NCBI GenBank assembly: GCA_050949055.1
Contig: JBMNFA010000009.1
Location: forward strand, 372,001-436,000
Reading direction: 5' to 3'
DNA from: JAEZJZ01 sp050949055
GTDB taxonomy: Bacteria; Bacillota; UBA994; UBA5500
DNA: 64,000 bases
How positions within the stretch are numbered: position 1 is the stretch's first letter; every line of letters begins with the position of its first letter. The notes beneath the pieces were generated by a model that was given only the letters and a program-made list of their open reading frames with translations, ran no database searches and had not been told where the DNA came from. Of the stretch, positions 25,305 to 33,205 are shown in pieces. The position numbers and the translations under genes are program-made.

Positions 25305-26567
25305 ATGGAAAGCGAATTCCCAGGCGGAGAAGAAACTAGACAGCCCAACGAGGTGCCGAACAGCACTTACACGCAACCCATAACCTACGGACCTCAAAGA
25401 GCATATACCGGTCGGACCTATTACCACCAACCTCCGCGTCGCTACGGACTGACTGCAGTGATGGTGATCGCGGTGCTCAGCGCCCTGCTGGGCGGCATTG
25501 CATCCGCTTATTTGGGTCCGTCTCTTCTATACGGCAAGTACCTGCCTTGGCCGCAATCGCTAGGCCAAGGGGATTATCGGCTGCCCGAGTTCACCGGCGA
25601 GAGCCCAGCCGATCTGGCAGCCGCCGGAGTGGTGGCCCAGGTGGCCGACTTGGTCGACTCGGCTGTGGTGGGAATCACCACCAGAATCATCGTGCAGAGC
25701 TTCTTTCAGTCCTTTGAAAACCAGGCGGTCGGCTCGGGTGTCATCTTCGATCCCCAAGGATACATCGTCACCAACCATCATGTGATTGAAGGTGCCCGCG
25801 ATCTGACGGTCACCCTGGCACCCGGAGTGGACGTGCAGGCGCAATTGGTGGGCAGCGACCCGGTGACGGATCTGGCTGTCATCAAGATCAACCCCATGGA
25901 ATTGCCCGAGGAGTATCGCAACCTAACCGTAGCCCAATTTGGTGATTCGGACGCTATTCGAGTAGGCGAGCTGGCCATCGCCATCGGCAACCCCCTGGGC
26001 CTGCAGTTTCAACGCTCAGTAACCGCTGGCATTATCAGTGCCTTAAATCGCGATCTGCAGATGCAGGGCGTGCAGCTGAAGCTGATTCAGACCGATGCCG
26101 CTATCAACTCTGGCAACAGCGGCGGTGCCTTGGTCAATAAAGAGGGTCGCGTGATCGGCATCAACCAGGCCAAGATCAAGATGGAGGGCGTTGAGGGTAT
26201 GGGCTTTGCCATCCCCATCAACACCGCCAGGCCAGTGATCGAGCAGCTGATTCAGACCGGACGGGTGATCCGCCCCTTCCTGGGAGTGACAATCAATGCC
26301 GAGCTCAGCCCGCAGTTGAACCGGACCTACAATTTCGGGACAGATTTTGGTCTGCATGTCGAATCCGTCTCTCCCAACAGCCCAGCCGCCTTGGCCGGGA
26401 TGCGTGCCCGGGACATTCTGATTAAGATCGGCGATACGGAAATTCGCACCTTCAACGACTTGCAGCGCACACTATTTGAGCATCAGGTGGGCGACGAGGT
26501 CGAGCTGACCATCGTGCGCGATCGGGTGGAGCGCAAACTGACCGCCAAACTGGCCGCTACCCCTTAG
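25305..26567 (+). CDS. htrA: HtrA-like serine protease (trypsin-like plus PDZ)
   Basis: 420 residues from ATG 25305 (GGAGGTG 6 bases upstream); the earlier in-frame start lies before that site. A cytoplasmic Tyr/Gln-rich tail (1-45) and a membrane helix (about 46-70) anchor it. The catalytic triad is visible: His in VTNHHVIEGA, Asp in VTDLAVIKI, Ser in NSGNSGGALVN. One C-terminal PDZ domain (SPNSPAALAGMRARDILIKIG). It degrades misfolded exported proteins. Placed between the WalRK operon and rlmH as in Bacillus (yycK). Confidence 0.97.
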   Translation: MESEFPGGEETRQPNEVPNSTYTQPITYGPQRAYTGRTYYHQPPRRYGLTAVMVIAVLSALLGGIASAYLGPSLLYGKYLPWPQSLGQGDYRLPEFTGESPADLAAAGVVAQVADLVDSAVVGITTRIIVQSFFQSFENQAVGSGVIFDPQGYIVTNHHVIEGARDLTVTLAPGVDVQAQLVGSDPVTDLAVIKINPMELPEEYRNLTVAQFGDSDAIRVGELAIAIGNPLGLQFQRSVTAGIISALNRDLQMQGVQLKLIQTDAAINSGNSGGALVNKEGRVIGINQAKIKMEGVEGMGFAIPINTARPVIEQLIQTGRVIRPFLGVTINAELSPQLNRTYNFGTDFGLHVESVSPNSPAALAGMRARDILIKIGDTEIRTFNDLQRTLFEHQVGDEVELTIVRDRVERKLTAKLAATP

Positions 26568-26568
26568 C

Positions 26569-27048
26569 ATGCAGTTTACGATTGTCGCAGTGGGCAACCT
26601 GCGGGAGCGATATTATCAGCAGGCCTGTGCAGAGTACTTGAAGCGCTTGCAGCCATACGCAGCCACCAGGGTGGTGGAGGTGGAGGAGGAGCGGGTTGCG
26701 GACGAGAATAGCCAGGCATTGCTGCTGCAGGCCAAACAGAAAGAGGCCGAACGCATCCGCAAGGCGCTGCGCCCCGGGCAGCGGATCATCGCGCTGGACG
26801 TGGCAGGGCGCAGTATGAGCTCGCCGGGGTTCGCGGCTTATCTGGAAAAAGAAGAAGTCTACGGCAACAGCCACTTTGCACTGATTATCGGCGGCTCCTA
26901 TGGGCTGGACGATAGCCTGCTCCGAGAAGCCGATTTGCGACTTTCCTTCTCTGCATTCACTTTCCCTCATCAGCTGATGCGGGTGATCCTGCTGGAACAG
27001 CTCTATCGAGCAATGAAAATCCGGCGAGGGGAAGCATATCACAAGTAA
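26569..27048 (+). CDS. rlmH: 23S rRNA (pseudouridine1915-N3)-methyltransferase RlmH
   Basis: 159 residues, starting 1 bp after htrA. FTIVAVGNLRERYYQQACAEYLKRL, LDVAGRSMSSPGFA and IIGGSYGLDDSLL with FPHQLMRVILLEQLYRA are the SPOUT-fold RlmH signatures, including the SAM-binding GGSYG knot. It modifies helix 69 of 23S rRNA in the assembled ribosome. Confidence 0.98.
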   Translation: MQFTIVAVGNLRERYYQQACAEYLKRLQPYAATRVVEVEEERVADENSQALLLQAKQKEAERIRKALRPGQRIIALDVAGRSMSSPGFAAYLEKEEVYGNSHFALIIGGSYGLDDSLLREADLRLSFSAFTFPHQLMRVILLEQLYRAMKIRRGEAYHK

Positions 27049-27055
27049 CGGAGTA

Positions 27056-27203
27056 GTTCTTGAGATCAAGAACCCGCAGCAGGCTTTCTCTATGTGCAGA
27101 AAGCAGCATCATATCCACCGAATCGGTGGTATCTCTCCCAGCGCGCCGGGTGAGGGCAGTATGGTCAATCGCCATGGATGCAGGAGTGGTGCTATTGTAG
27201 CAC
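27056..27203 (+). other. Run of four small hairpins upstream of the HutP-family gene
   Basis: Perfect inverted repeats in order: GTTCTTGA (27056) / TCAAGAAC (27066), GCTTTCT (27083) / AGAAAGC (27098), CCACCGA (27115) / TCGGTGG (27123), GTGCTA (27189) / TAGCAC (27198). They fill the 184-bp gap between rlmH and the hutP-like gene. No known riboswitch is recognised. Confidence 0.45.
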
Positions 27204-27232
27204 GGTGGAGAAACGAAGGAGATGCGTCGATC

Positions 27233-27670
27233 ATGGACCTTGATCATCAGGCTCAGAGTTTGGAAACAGCCCGAGTTGCCGTCTTGATGGCGCTCAGCCA
27301 GAATCGGGACGAGGAAAGCGCCTTAAAAGCCACATATGCTAGGCGCGGCATCCAAGTGGCAGCTGCAGACTATGGCGGAGACTTTCTCTCGTTGCTGAAA
27401 AAGGGCGTGGAGCGGGCAGTAACCGCCGCCGAGCGGGAGGGGTTGATCGTACCCGTGCATAGCGAGCTAGGAGCAGTGGCCGGGGCGGCCAAGGAAGCAC
27501 TCTCGCAGATCATGCCCAAGGCGCTGGGCATGAGCGTGGGTGGTAAGCTTGGCCTGGCCCGCCGGGGAGACCACCTGGCAGTGGCAGTTTTCTTGGGCGT
27601 GGGGCTGCTGCACTTTAATGACGTGGCCATTGCCGTCGGCCACCGTAGTTTGCCTGCCCGAAAAGACTGA
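27233..27670 (+). CDS. HutP family protein
   Basis: 145 residues, ATG behind GAAGGAG. The pattern RVAVLMALSQNRDEE ... YGGDFLSLLKKGVERAVTAAERE ... HSELGAVAGAAKEAL ... GGKLGLARRGDHLAVAVFLG ... GHRSL follows the HutP family, whose Bacillus member binds histidine and Mg to antiterminate the hut operon. No hut genes are near, so this paralogue type (common in clostridia) probably has another RNA or ligand. Confidence 0.8.
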   Translation: MDLDHQAQSLETARVAVLMALSQNRDEESALKATYARRGIQVAAADYGGDFLSLLKKGVERAVTAAEREGLIVPVHSELGAVAGAAKEALSQIMPKALGMSVGGKLGLARRGDHLAVAVFLGVGLLHFNDVAIAVGHRSLPARKD

Positions 27671-27701
27671 AAGTTCCTGCCCTAAACACCCTGTCCGCCC
27701 G

Positions 27702-27730
27702 TTGACCAACCTCTGATCCTGCTATATCAT
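27702..27730 (+). promoter_or_regulatory. Promoter of the ABC transporter leader
   Basis: TTGACC, 17 bp, TATCAT. Start would be near 27737. Confidence 0.65.
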
Positions 27731-27736
27731 AGTCAT

Positions 27737-27858
27737 TGTATTGTGGCATAGTGGTAGGGTTGGCTTACAAATGGGTTGGTAGTAGTGCGCTTATGGGCGC
27801 ATTGTCTCCAATTTCCTTTGGGTACAACGAAGGCACTCTGCAGCAGAGTGCCTTTTTT
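27737..27858 (+). ncRNA. Candidate attenuator or small RNA upstream of the ABC operon
   Basis: About 120 nt between a good promoter and a strong terminator. Inside, TGCGC / GCGCA forms a small hairpin near 27786-27802, and the 3' end is GGCACTCTG / CAGAGTGCC plus TTTTTT (27832-27858). The transporter gene begins 113 bp later with no clear promoter of its own, so a regulated terminator is plausible. I could not match it to a T-box or other known riboswitch. Confidence 0.4.
27832..27858 (+). terminator. Intrinsic terminator in the ABC operon leader
   Basis: Perfect 9-bp stem GGCACTCTG / CAGAGTGCC, CAG loop, six T. Confidence 0.92.
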
Positions 27859-27971
27859 GTATCCAGTCTTGGGCAACACGCCCGCGGTCTTGATAGGCCA
27901 CCGACGTTGCCCGGCTTAAGCCGAAAACCTCCCTCGACGTTCACAGTACACAAAAGAACGGAGGGGTAAAA

Positions 27972-28943
27972 GTGAAGAGACTATTTAGCCTTGGGGTAAT
28001 GATGTTGTGCGTGCTAGTTGTTGTAGTCGGATGCAGCGCGCCGGCTGCACAAGAAGCAGGAAGCATCCGCATCGGCGTGGTGCAGATAGCCGACCATGCA
28101 GCCCTCAATTCAGCCCGGGACGGCTTCATGGATGTATTGGCGGAGTCAGAGATAGCTGAGCGCGTAGTCTATGATCTGCAGAACGCACAAGGTGACCAAT
28201 CAACGGGACAGGCCATCGCCCGCAAGTTTGCATCAGACCAGGTCGATCTGATTCTGGCTATCGCCACTCCGGTAGCACAAGCAGTGGCCAACGTGACCAC
28301 GGAGATCCCGATCTTGATCACTGCGGTCACCGACCCGGTGGCTGCTGGTTTGGCGGAAAGTCTGGAGCGCCCCGGCGGCAACATCACTGGCACAACCGAC
28401 ATGAACCCTGTCAGCCAGCAAGTAGAGATGATCACCAAACTAGTGCCAGGTGTCAGCAAGCTGGGCATCATCTATAACTCTGGGGAAACAAACTCGCTGG
28501 TGCAGGTGGAACTGGCTCGCGCAGCTGCCCAGCAGCTGCAGCTGGAGCTGCTGGAAGCGACCGTTTCCAGCACAAACGACGTGATGCAGGCAACCCAATC
28601 GTTGATCGACAGGGTGGACGCCCTCTATATTCCCACCGACAACACCGTGGTATCAGCCATCTCGGCGGTGCTTGGCGTGGCCAACCCGGCCAAAGTACCA
28701 GTCGTGGTCAGCAACGCCGAGTTGGTGGAGAACGGGGCGCTCGCGGCCTTTGGCCTGGATTATTATCAGCTGGGCAGGCAAACGGGGGCCATTGCCCTAC
28801 GAATCATTGCTGGGAAAAGCCCCGCCGACATCCCCATTGAAGGACAAAGTGAGTATAAGCTGGTGATCAACGGTGCTGTGGCTGCAGGATTTGGTTTACA
28901 GATACCAGAGGACTTGCTGAATGAAGCAACGATTATCGAATGA
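27972..28943 (+). CDS. ABC transporter substrate-binding lipoprotein (TrpX-like)
   Basis: 323 residues, GTG start behind GGAGGGG. Signal peptide with lipobox VVVVGC (Cys about residue 21). The mature part fits the ABC_sub_bind family (pfam04392): IRIGVVQIADHAALNSARDGF, AIATPVAQAV, TAVTDPVAAGL, GNITGTTDM and IPTDNTVVSA. Such proteins (TrpX and relatives) bring tryptophan, tyrosine or related ligands to a BPD_transp_2 permease. First of three genes; overlap ATGA with the permease. Confidence 0.93.
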   Translation: MKRLFSLGVMMLCVLVVVVGCSAPAAQEAGSIRIGVVQIADHAALNSARDGFMDVLAESEIAERVVYDLQNAQGDQSTGQAIARKFASDQVDLILAIATPVAQAVANVTTEIPILITAVTDPVAAGLAESLERPGGNITGTTDMNPVSQQVEMITKLVPGVSKLGIIYNSGETNSLVQVELARAAAQQLQLELLEATVSSTNDVMQATQSLIDRVDALYIPTDNTVVSAISAVLGVANPAKVPVVVSNAELVENGALAAFGLDYYQLGRQTGAIALRIIAGKSPADIPIEGQSEYKLVINGAVAAGFGLQIPEDLLNEATIIE

Positions 28944-29818
28944 ACAAGATAGTGATCGTTGGCTCCCTGGAGCAGGGCCTGTTGTTCGGAATCATGGCTC
29001 TCGGGGTATTCATCAGCTTTCGTGTGTTGCGCATCGCCGATTTGACTGTGGAAGGCAGCTTCCCTCTGGGTGGTGCCATCGCTGCAATGATGCTGGCTAA
29101 GGGGGAAGCTCCCCTGGTCGCCACCCTGGCCGCGGTAGCGGGGGGCGCTTTCGCTGGGGTGATCACCGGCCTGCTGATCAGCAGGCTGCGAATTGTGCCG
29201 CTGCTATCGGGCATCATCACCATGACCGCCCTCTATTCGATCAATCTGCGGGTGATGGGGCGGCCTAACATCACATTGCTGGGCATGTCAACTGTGATCA
29301 GCTCGTTTTCACGCTGGTTAGGCTTGCCTGGGCAAGCGCTACCCTTTGCATTGTCGGTAGCCGCCTTGCTGATATTGGCGTTGCTGTGGCTGTTTGGCAC
29401 AGCTTGGGGAACCGCTATGCGAGCCACCGGCGAAAACGAAGACATGGTCGCTGCCTTGGGCGTGGACTCCGGTGGCATGAAGGTTTGGGGGTTATGCCTG
29501 GCCAATGCCCTGGTGGCGTTGTCCGGGGCTTTGGTGGCTCAGTATCAGGGGTTCGCTGATGTCGGCATGGGAGTTGGAATCGTTGTGGCTGGGTTGGCCG
29601 CCGTGATCATCGGAGAGGCTCTGCTGGGCGGGTTGACCGTTGGACGGGCATTGATGGCAGTGATGGCTGGTTCGATCTGCTACCGGCTGATTATCGCCTT
29701 GGCATTACGGGCTGGTCTGGCTCCTACTGATTTGAAGTTGATCACGGCTGCGTTGGTGGTCCTGGCCCTTTCGTTGCCGCGCTTCCGCAGCCTTTTCCTG
29801 CAGACTCTTGGGAGGTGA
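28940..29818 (+). CDS. ABC transporter permease (TrpY-like)
   Basis: 292 residues, about eight to ten membrane segments. LEQGLLFGIMALGVFISFRVLRIADLTVEGS is the typical start of BPD_transp_2-type (branched-chain/sugar-like) permeases paired with TrpX-type binding proteins; ATGENEDMVAALGVD is the cytoplasmic ATPase-contact loop. Starts within the stop of the binding-protein gene. Confidence 0.93.
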   Translation: MNKIVIVGSLEQGLLFGIMALGVFISFRVLRIADLTVEGSFPLGGAIAAMMLAKGEAPLVATLAAVAGGAFAGVITGLLISRLRIVPLLSGIITMTALYSINLRVMGRPNITLLGMSTVISSFSRWLGLPGQALPFALSVAALLILALLWLFGTAWGTAMRATGENEDMVAALGVDSGGMKVWGLCLANALVALSGALVAQYQGFADVGMGVGIVVAGLAAVIIGEALLGGLTVGRALMAVMAGSICYRLIIALALRAGLAPTDLKLITAALVVLALSLPRFRSLFLQTLGR

Positions 29819-29823
29819 GTGCC

Positions 29824-30606
29824 ATGCTGCGGATGTCCAACGTGACCCATATTCACTGCCAGGGAACTCCTTTGCAGACGACCGCTTTGCGGAACGTCTC
29901 CCTGCGCTTACACCCGGGGGATTTTGCCTGTGTGGTGGGGCCCAACGGCTCGGGAAAGTCATCATTGCTGGGAATAGTCTCGGGCGTTCATCAGCCGGTG
30001 GCCGGCTCCGTCTCGATTGGCGGGCGGATTGTCAACGGCCTGCCCCACCATCGCCGGGCAGCCGACATCGGCATGGTGTTTCAGAACCCTCTGCAGGGCA
30101 CCTGCCCCAGCATGACCGTGGAGGAGAACCTGGCCTTGGCTTGCCTGCGGGGGAAACCTTACGGATTGAGCTGGCTACTGGCCAAGCATCGGCGCAGCCA
30201 GCTGCGCGAGCGGCTAGCTCAGCTGGCGCTGGGTCTCGAGGACCGGTTGCACTCGCGAGTAGGGCTGCTTTCGGGCGGACAACGCCAAGCCTTGACCCTA
30301 TTGATGGCCACGTTGGCTCGGCCGAAATTGCTGCTGCTGGACGAGCACACCGCCGCCCTGGATCCGGCCACGGCCGAGCGAGTGATTCAGCTCACTCGGG
30401 ATCTGGTCGGGCAGCAAGGTCTGACCACCCTGATGGTCACTCACAGCCTGGAGCAAGCCCTTACCCTAGGCAACCGGTTGATCATGTTGCGGGCAGGTGA
30501 GATTGTGCTCAACTTGCATCAAGAACAAAAAGCCAGGCTGACGGTGGAGCGACTGCGGCAGGAGTTCAGTCCCCGGGCGGCCCATGACCAACAGGTGTCC
30601 ATGTAG
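29824..30606 (+). CDS. ABC transporter ATP-binding protein (TrpZ-like)
   Basis: 260 residues from ATG 29824 (GGAGGTGA 5 bases upstream). Walker A GPNGSGKSSLLG, Q-loop FQNPLQGTCPSM, signature LLSGGQRQALTLL, Walker B LLLLDEHTAALD and the H-switch THS are all present. It energises the permease encoded just before. Confidence 0.96.
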   Translation: MLRMSNVTHIHCQGTPLQTTALRNVSLRLHPGDFACVVGPNGSGKSSLLGIVSGVHQPVAGSVSIGGRIVNGLPHHRRAADIGMVFQNPLQGTCPSMTVEENLALACLRGKPYGLSWLLAKHRRSQLRERLAQLALGLEDRLHSRVGLLSGGQRQALTLLMATLARPKLLLLDEHTAALDPATAERVIQLTRDLVGQQGLTTLMVTHSLEQALTLGNRLIMLRAGEIVLNLHQEQKARLTVERLRQEFSPRAAHDQQVSM

Positions 30607-30621
30607 TTTGCTGTTGCTTAG

Positions 30622-30652
30622 TGCAAAAGTGGGGACTGTCCCCAATTTTGCA
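30622..30652. repeat. GGGGAC-type intergenic palindrome
   Basis: 31 nt: 15-base arms TGCAAAAGTGGGGAC / GTCCCCAATTTTGCA around one T, one mismatch. A member of the GGGAC palindrome family seen at 34472, 36418, 38961, 40706, 56820, 57989 and 60768. Confidence 0.75.
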
Positions 30653-30690
30653 TTCTTGTAAAGGGAAAACGGGGTGGGATAGAGAAATCA

Positions 30691-31464
30691 GTGGCAAGGA
30701 AGGGGGCGAGGCAGGTGTTGGTTTGGGTGCTGCTCGCCCTTTTAGGGATCCTGTTTATTGCCCTCTGTATCCCGCTGCGGGTGAAGGTTAAGTTCCAGAT
30801 CGACGATGCCGGCCCCCGGCTGCAAGCCAGTGCCCGCTGGTTCTTCTGGCGATTGTGGAGACAATCTTGGCCCGATGGACCTGCTGCAGCTGGGCTCAAT
30901 CGACCACAGGAAGCGGCCCAGAGCAAGAAACCGCCTGAGACCCCTACGCCAGATGTTACTCCATCTGCTCTAGAATCGGAGACGGCGCAGCAGATCCAGA
31001 CCAAGACCAAAGAGACGGGCAAGGCAGCCTCAGCAAGGAAGAAGACCCCACGTTTCGACTTTGCCCAGCTGCCGCTAATCTGGAACTTGTGGCAGAAGTA
31101 TTGGCGCTCGCTGTTTAGGCTGCTGCACTGTCGGCTGAGGGGAGACTTCCTGGTGGAACTGCAGGACCCGGCTCTAGCGGGCAACCTGTTCGGGCTTGCC
31201 GGGGCAACCAACTGGTCGCCGCCATGGCTGCGGCTGGAGCTGCAGTTTGGATACACTAACCGTATCAACGGCGATGCTGATGCTATTTTACGTGTCTATC
31301 CACTGGAGGTGTTGTGGCTGGCACTGCGCGTGGCCGCCGAACCACCTGTGCGGCGGTTAATTTGGGCAAAGATAACCAAGAAAGGAGAGACGCAAGTTGG
31401 AGGATCTACGCAGTCTGGGAGAACGGCTGGAGAACCTCATTTCCAGCAAAACGGTCATCGGTGA
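30691..31464 (+). CDS. DUF2953 family membrane protein
   Basis: 257 residues, GTG start. An N-terminal membrane helix (about 8-28) and the RVKVKFQIDD strand are followed by a Pro/Thr/Lys-rich variable region and the C-terminal block LELQFGYTNRINGDADAILRVYPL, which matches DUF2953 proteins found immediately upstream of ytfJ in spore formers. The 3' end overlaps ytfJ by 68 bp, longer than usual. Function unknown. Confidence 0.75.
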   Translation: MARKGARQVLVWVLLALLGILFIALCIPLRVKVKFQIDDAGPRLQASARWFFWRLWRQSWPDGPAAAGLNRPQEAAQSKKPPETPTPDVTPSALESETAQQIQTKTKETGKAASARKKTPRFDFAQLPLIWNLWQKYWRSLFRLLHCRLRGDFLVELQDPALAGNLFGLAGATNWSPPWLRLELQFGYTNRINGDADAILRVYPLEVLWLALRVAAEPPVRRLIWAKITKKGETQVGGSTQSGRTAGEPHFQQNGHR

Positions 31465-31768
31465 ACCGGTGACCATGGGCGAAGTAACCCTGTTGCCGAT
31501 CATTAAAGCCAACTTTGGTTTCGGTATGGGCGGCGGAAATACTGATGGCGTCAAGCGGGGCGGTGTATCTGGCGGTGGCGGGGGCGCCCAGATCGAGCCC
31601 ATCGCCGTTGTGGTGGTTTGCGGCAAGGAGGTTTCTTTGCTGCCTATTAACAAACAAGAATCGAGTGGCTGGGGACCGTTGCTGGAGAAGCTGCCGCTGG
31701 TCTATGAAAAGGTAGCTTCCATGCGCAAGCCCAAGGCCGGTGCCTCAGAAGAGACTGAAATCGAGTAA
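31397..31768 (+). CDS. ytfJ: Sporulation protein YtfJ (GerW family)
   Basis: 123 residues, TTG start with AAAGGAGAG. The order LENLISSKTVIGEPVTMGEVTLLPIIKANFGFGMGGG then GGGGGAQIEPIAVVVV is the GerW/YtfJ signature. In Bacillus subtilis the gene is expressed in the forespore and is needed for germination via SleB. Acidic C-terminus. It overlaps the DUF2953 gene. Confidence 0.95.
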   Translation: MEDLRSLGERLENLISSKTVIGEPVTMGEVTLLPIIKANFGFGMGGGNTDGVKRGGVSGGGGGAQIEPIAVVVVCGKEVSLLPINKQESSGWGPLLEKLPLVYEKVASMRKPKAGASEETEIE

Positions 31769-31893
31769 ATGGGTTTTCGGGGATGGTTCCAAAAAACCCA
31801 CTTTGGATCGCCCTCAAGAGCATATTTTTGGTGTCAACTGCTGGCGGACAGCCCTCCCTTCGGTGTGTTATCATGCCAATGAGGGGGGAGAGA

Positions 31894-33051
31894 ATGAAAA
31901 GGTTTCTCATTATTGCCTTGGCCTGCTTGGCCTTGCTGGCCATGCCCGCGCCATATGCCTTTGCCGACCCAGAGGATGTTTCCGGAGACCCCGATTTTAT
32001 CTATTTCCGGGGAGTCGTCTTGCGGGTCGACGAAGAGGAAAGCAGTCCGCTAGACGAGGTCGGTTATGAATCGCAGGCCTTTTATGTTGATGTCCGCGTG
32101 ACCAACGGATCTCTTAAAGGGCAAGTGCTGAATGTCTACCACCTCACCTCTGGCAACCAGGCCTACGACATCTTCCTGAAGCCGGGTGATAAGGTGATCC
32201 TACAGGCTCTGGAGGCAGAGGATGGGCAGCTGACCGATATCTACGTTACCAGCTTCGTGCGCGACATTTACCTCTATGTCGCTGCCGGGTTGTTTGTGCT
32301 GTTGGTGCTGCTGCTTGGGGGAAAATCCGGCTTGAAATCGCTGCTTGGCCTGGGGCTGACTGCGGCGCTGATCATCTGGGTTTACCTGCCTCAGCTGCTG
32401 CAAGGGCGACACCCAGTTCTGTTGGCTATGGTTGTATCCGCACTGTCTGTCGTCCTGACCATGTTCATCGTGGCAGGCATTAGCCGCAAAACCTTCGCTG
32501 CCATTTTGGGCACCGTAGGTGGTGTGGTTGTTGCCGGTGTGCTGGCTGTGCTGGTGGGTCGCATCAGCAACCTCACCGGGCTTTCCGATCACGAAGCACA
32601 GATGCTCGTGTACATCCCGCAGGCCACTGACTTCAACTTTCAGGGCCTGCTATTTGGCGGGATGGTTATTGGCGCTTTGGGGGCGGTGATGGACGTGGGG
32701 ATGTCCATCGCCTCCGCACTGTTTGAGATGCGCCACCTGCGTCCGGACTTGAGCCCTTGGCAGCTGTTCCGCTCGGGAATGAATGTGGGGCGGGACATTA
32801 TGGGCACCATGACCAACACCCTGATCCTGGCTTACACCGGGGGCAGCACCTCCATGCTGCTGCTCTTTTTGGCCTATGAGATGCCGATTGACCAAATCAT
32901 GAACATGGAGATGATCGCGGCCGAGCTGGTGCGCGCCATCTCTGGCAGCATTGGCCTGGTCGCAGCCATCCCACTTACCGCCGCGGCCAGCGCCTGGTTG
33001 AGCCGCAGCCGGGGCGGCGATAAGCAGGGCCAGGAAGGTCAGGTTGCCTAA
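31894..33051 (+). CDS. YibE/F family membrane protein
   Basis: 385 residues from ATG 31894 (GGGGGGAGAG upstream). A signal-like helix (MKRFLIIALACLALLAMPAP) precedes an exported beta domain (FRGVVLRVDEEE, GDKVILQALEAEDG) and about eight membrane helices with GGMVIGALGAVMDVGMSIASAL and GRDIMGTMTNTLILAYTGG, the YibE/F signature. Substrate unknown. Confidence 0.9.
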   Translation: MKRFLIIALACLALLAMPAPYAFADPEDVSGDPDFIYFRGVVLRVDEEESSPLDEVGYESQAFYVDVRVTNGSLKGQVLNVYHLTSGNQAYDIFLKPGDKVILQALEAEDGQLTDIYVTSFVRDIYLYVAAGLFVLLVLLLGGKSGLKSLLGLGLTAALIIWVYLPQLLQGRHPVLLAMVVSALSVVLTMFIVAGISRKTFAAILGTVGGVVVAGVLAVLVGRISNLTGLSDHEAQMLVYIPQATDFNFQGLLFGGMVIGALGAVMDVGMSIASALFEMRHLRPDLSPWQLFRSGMNVGRDIMGTMTNTLILAYTGGSTSMLLLFLAYEMPIDQIMNMEMIAAELVRAISGSIGLVAAIPLTAAASAWLSRSRGGDKQGQEGQVA

Positions 33052-33085
33052 GAACGGTAATGAAAGGCTATGGCTGTTTGCCTCA

Positions 33086-33126
33086 CGCACCACCGTGTTT
33101 GTTCGCGGTGGTGCGTATGGTATAAT
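33086..33126 (+). promoter_or_regulatory. Hairpin overlapping the hisS promoter
   Basis: TTGTTC, 16 bp, TATAAT (33121-33126). The -35 lies in the loop of an inverted repeat GCACCACCG / CGGTGGTGC, which may end the YibE/F transcript. Confidence 0.6.
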
Positions 33127-33205
33127 AGGGCAAAATTGCGTGGGTACGGCCATGCTGGACAGCTGGTAAATTGGTTAGCAATTGATCTGCAAGGAGATGA
33201 CGTAT

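Noticed and set aside
27736..27969. 77-codon plus-strand ORF before the ABC transporter
   Set aside because: It reads straight through a perfect intrinsic terminator (27832-27858), has no ribosome site and resembles no protein.
31783..31893. Upstream extension of the YibE/F gene
   Set aside because: GGGGGGAGAG and a signal peptide start at 31894.
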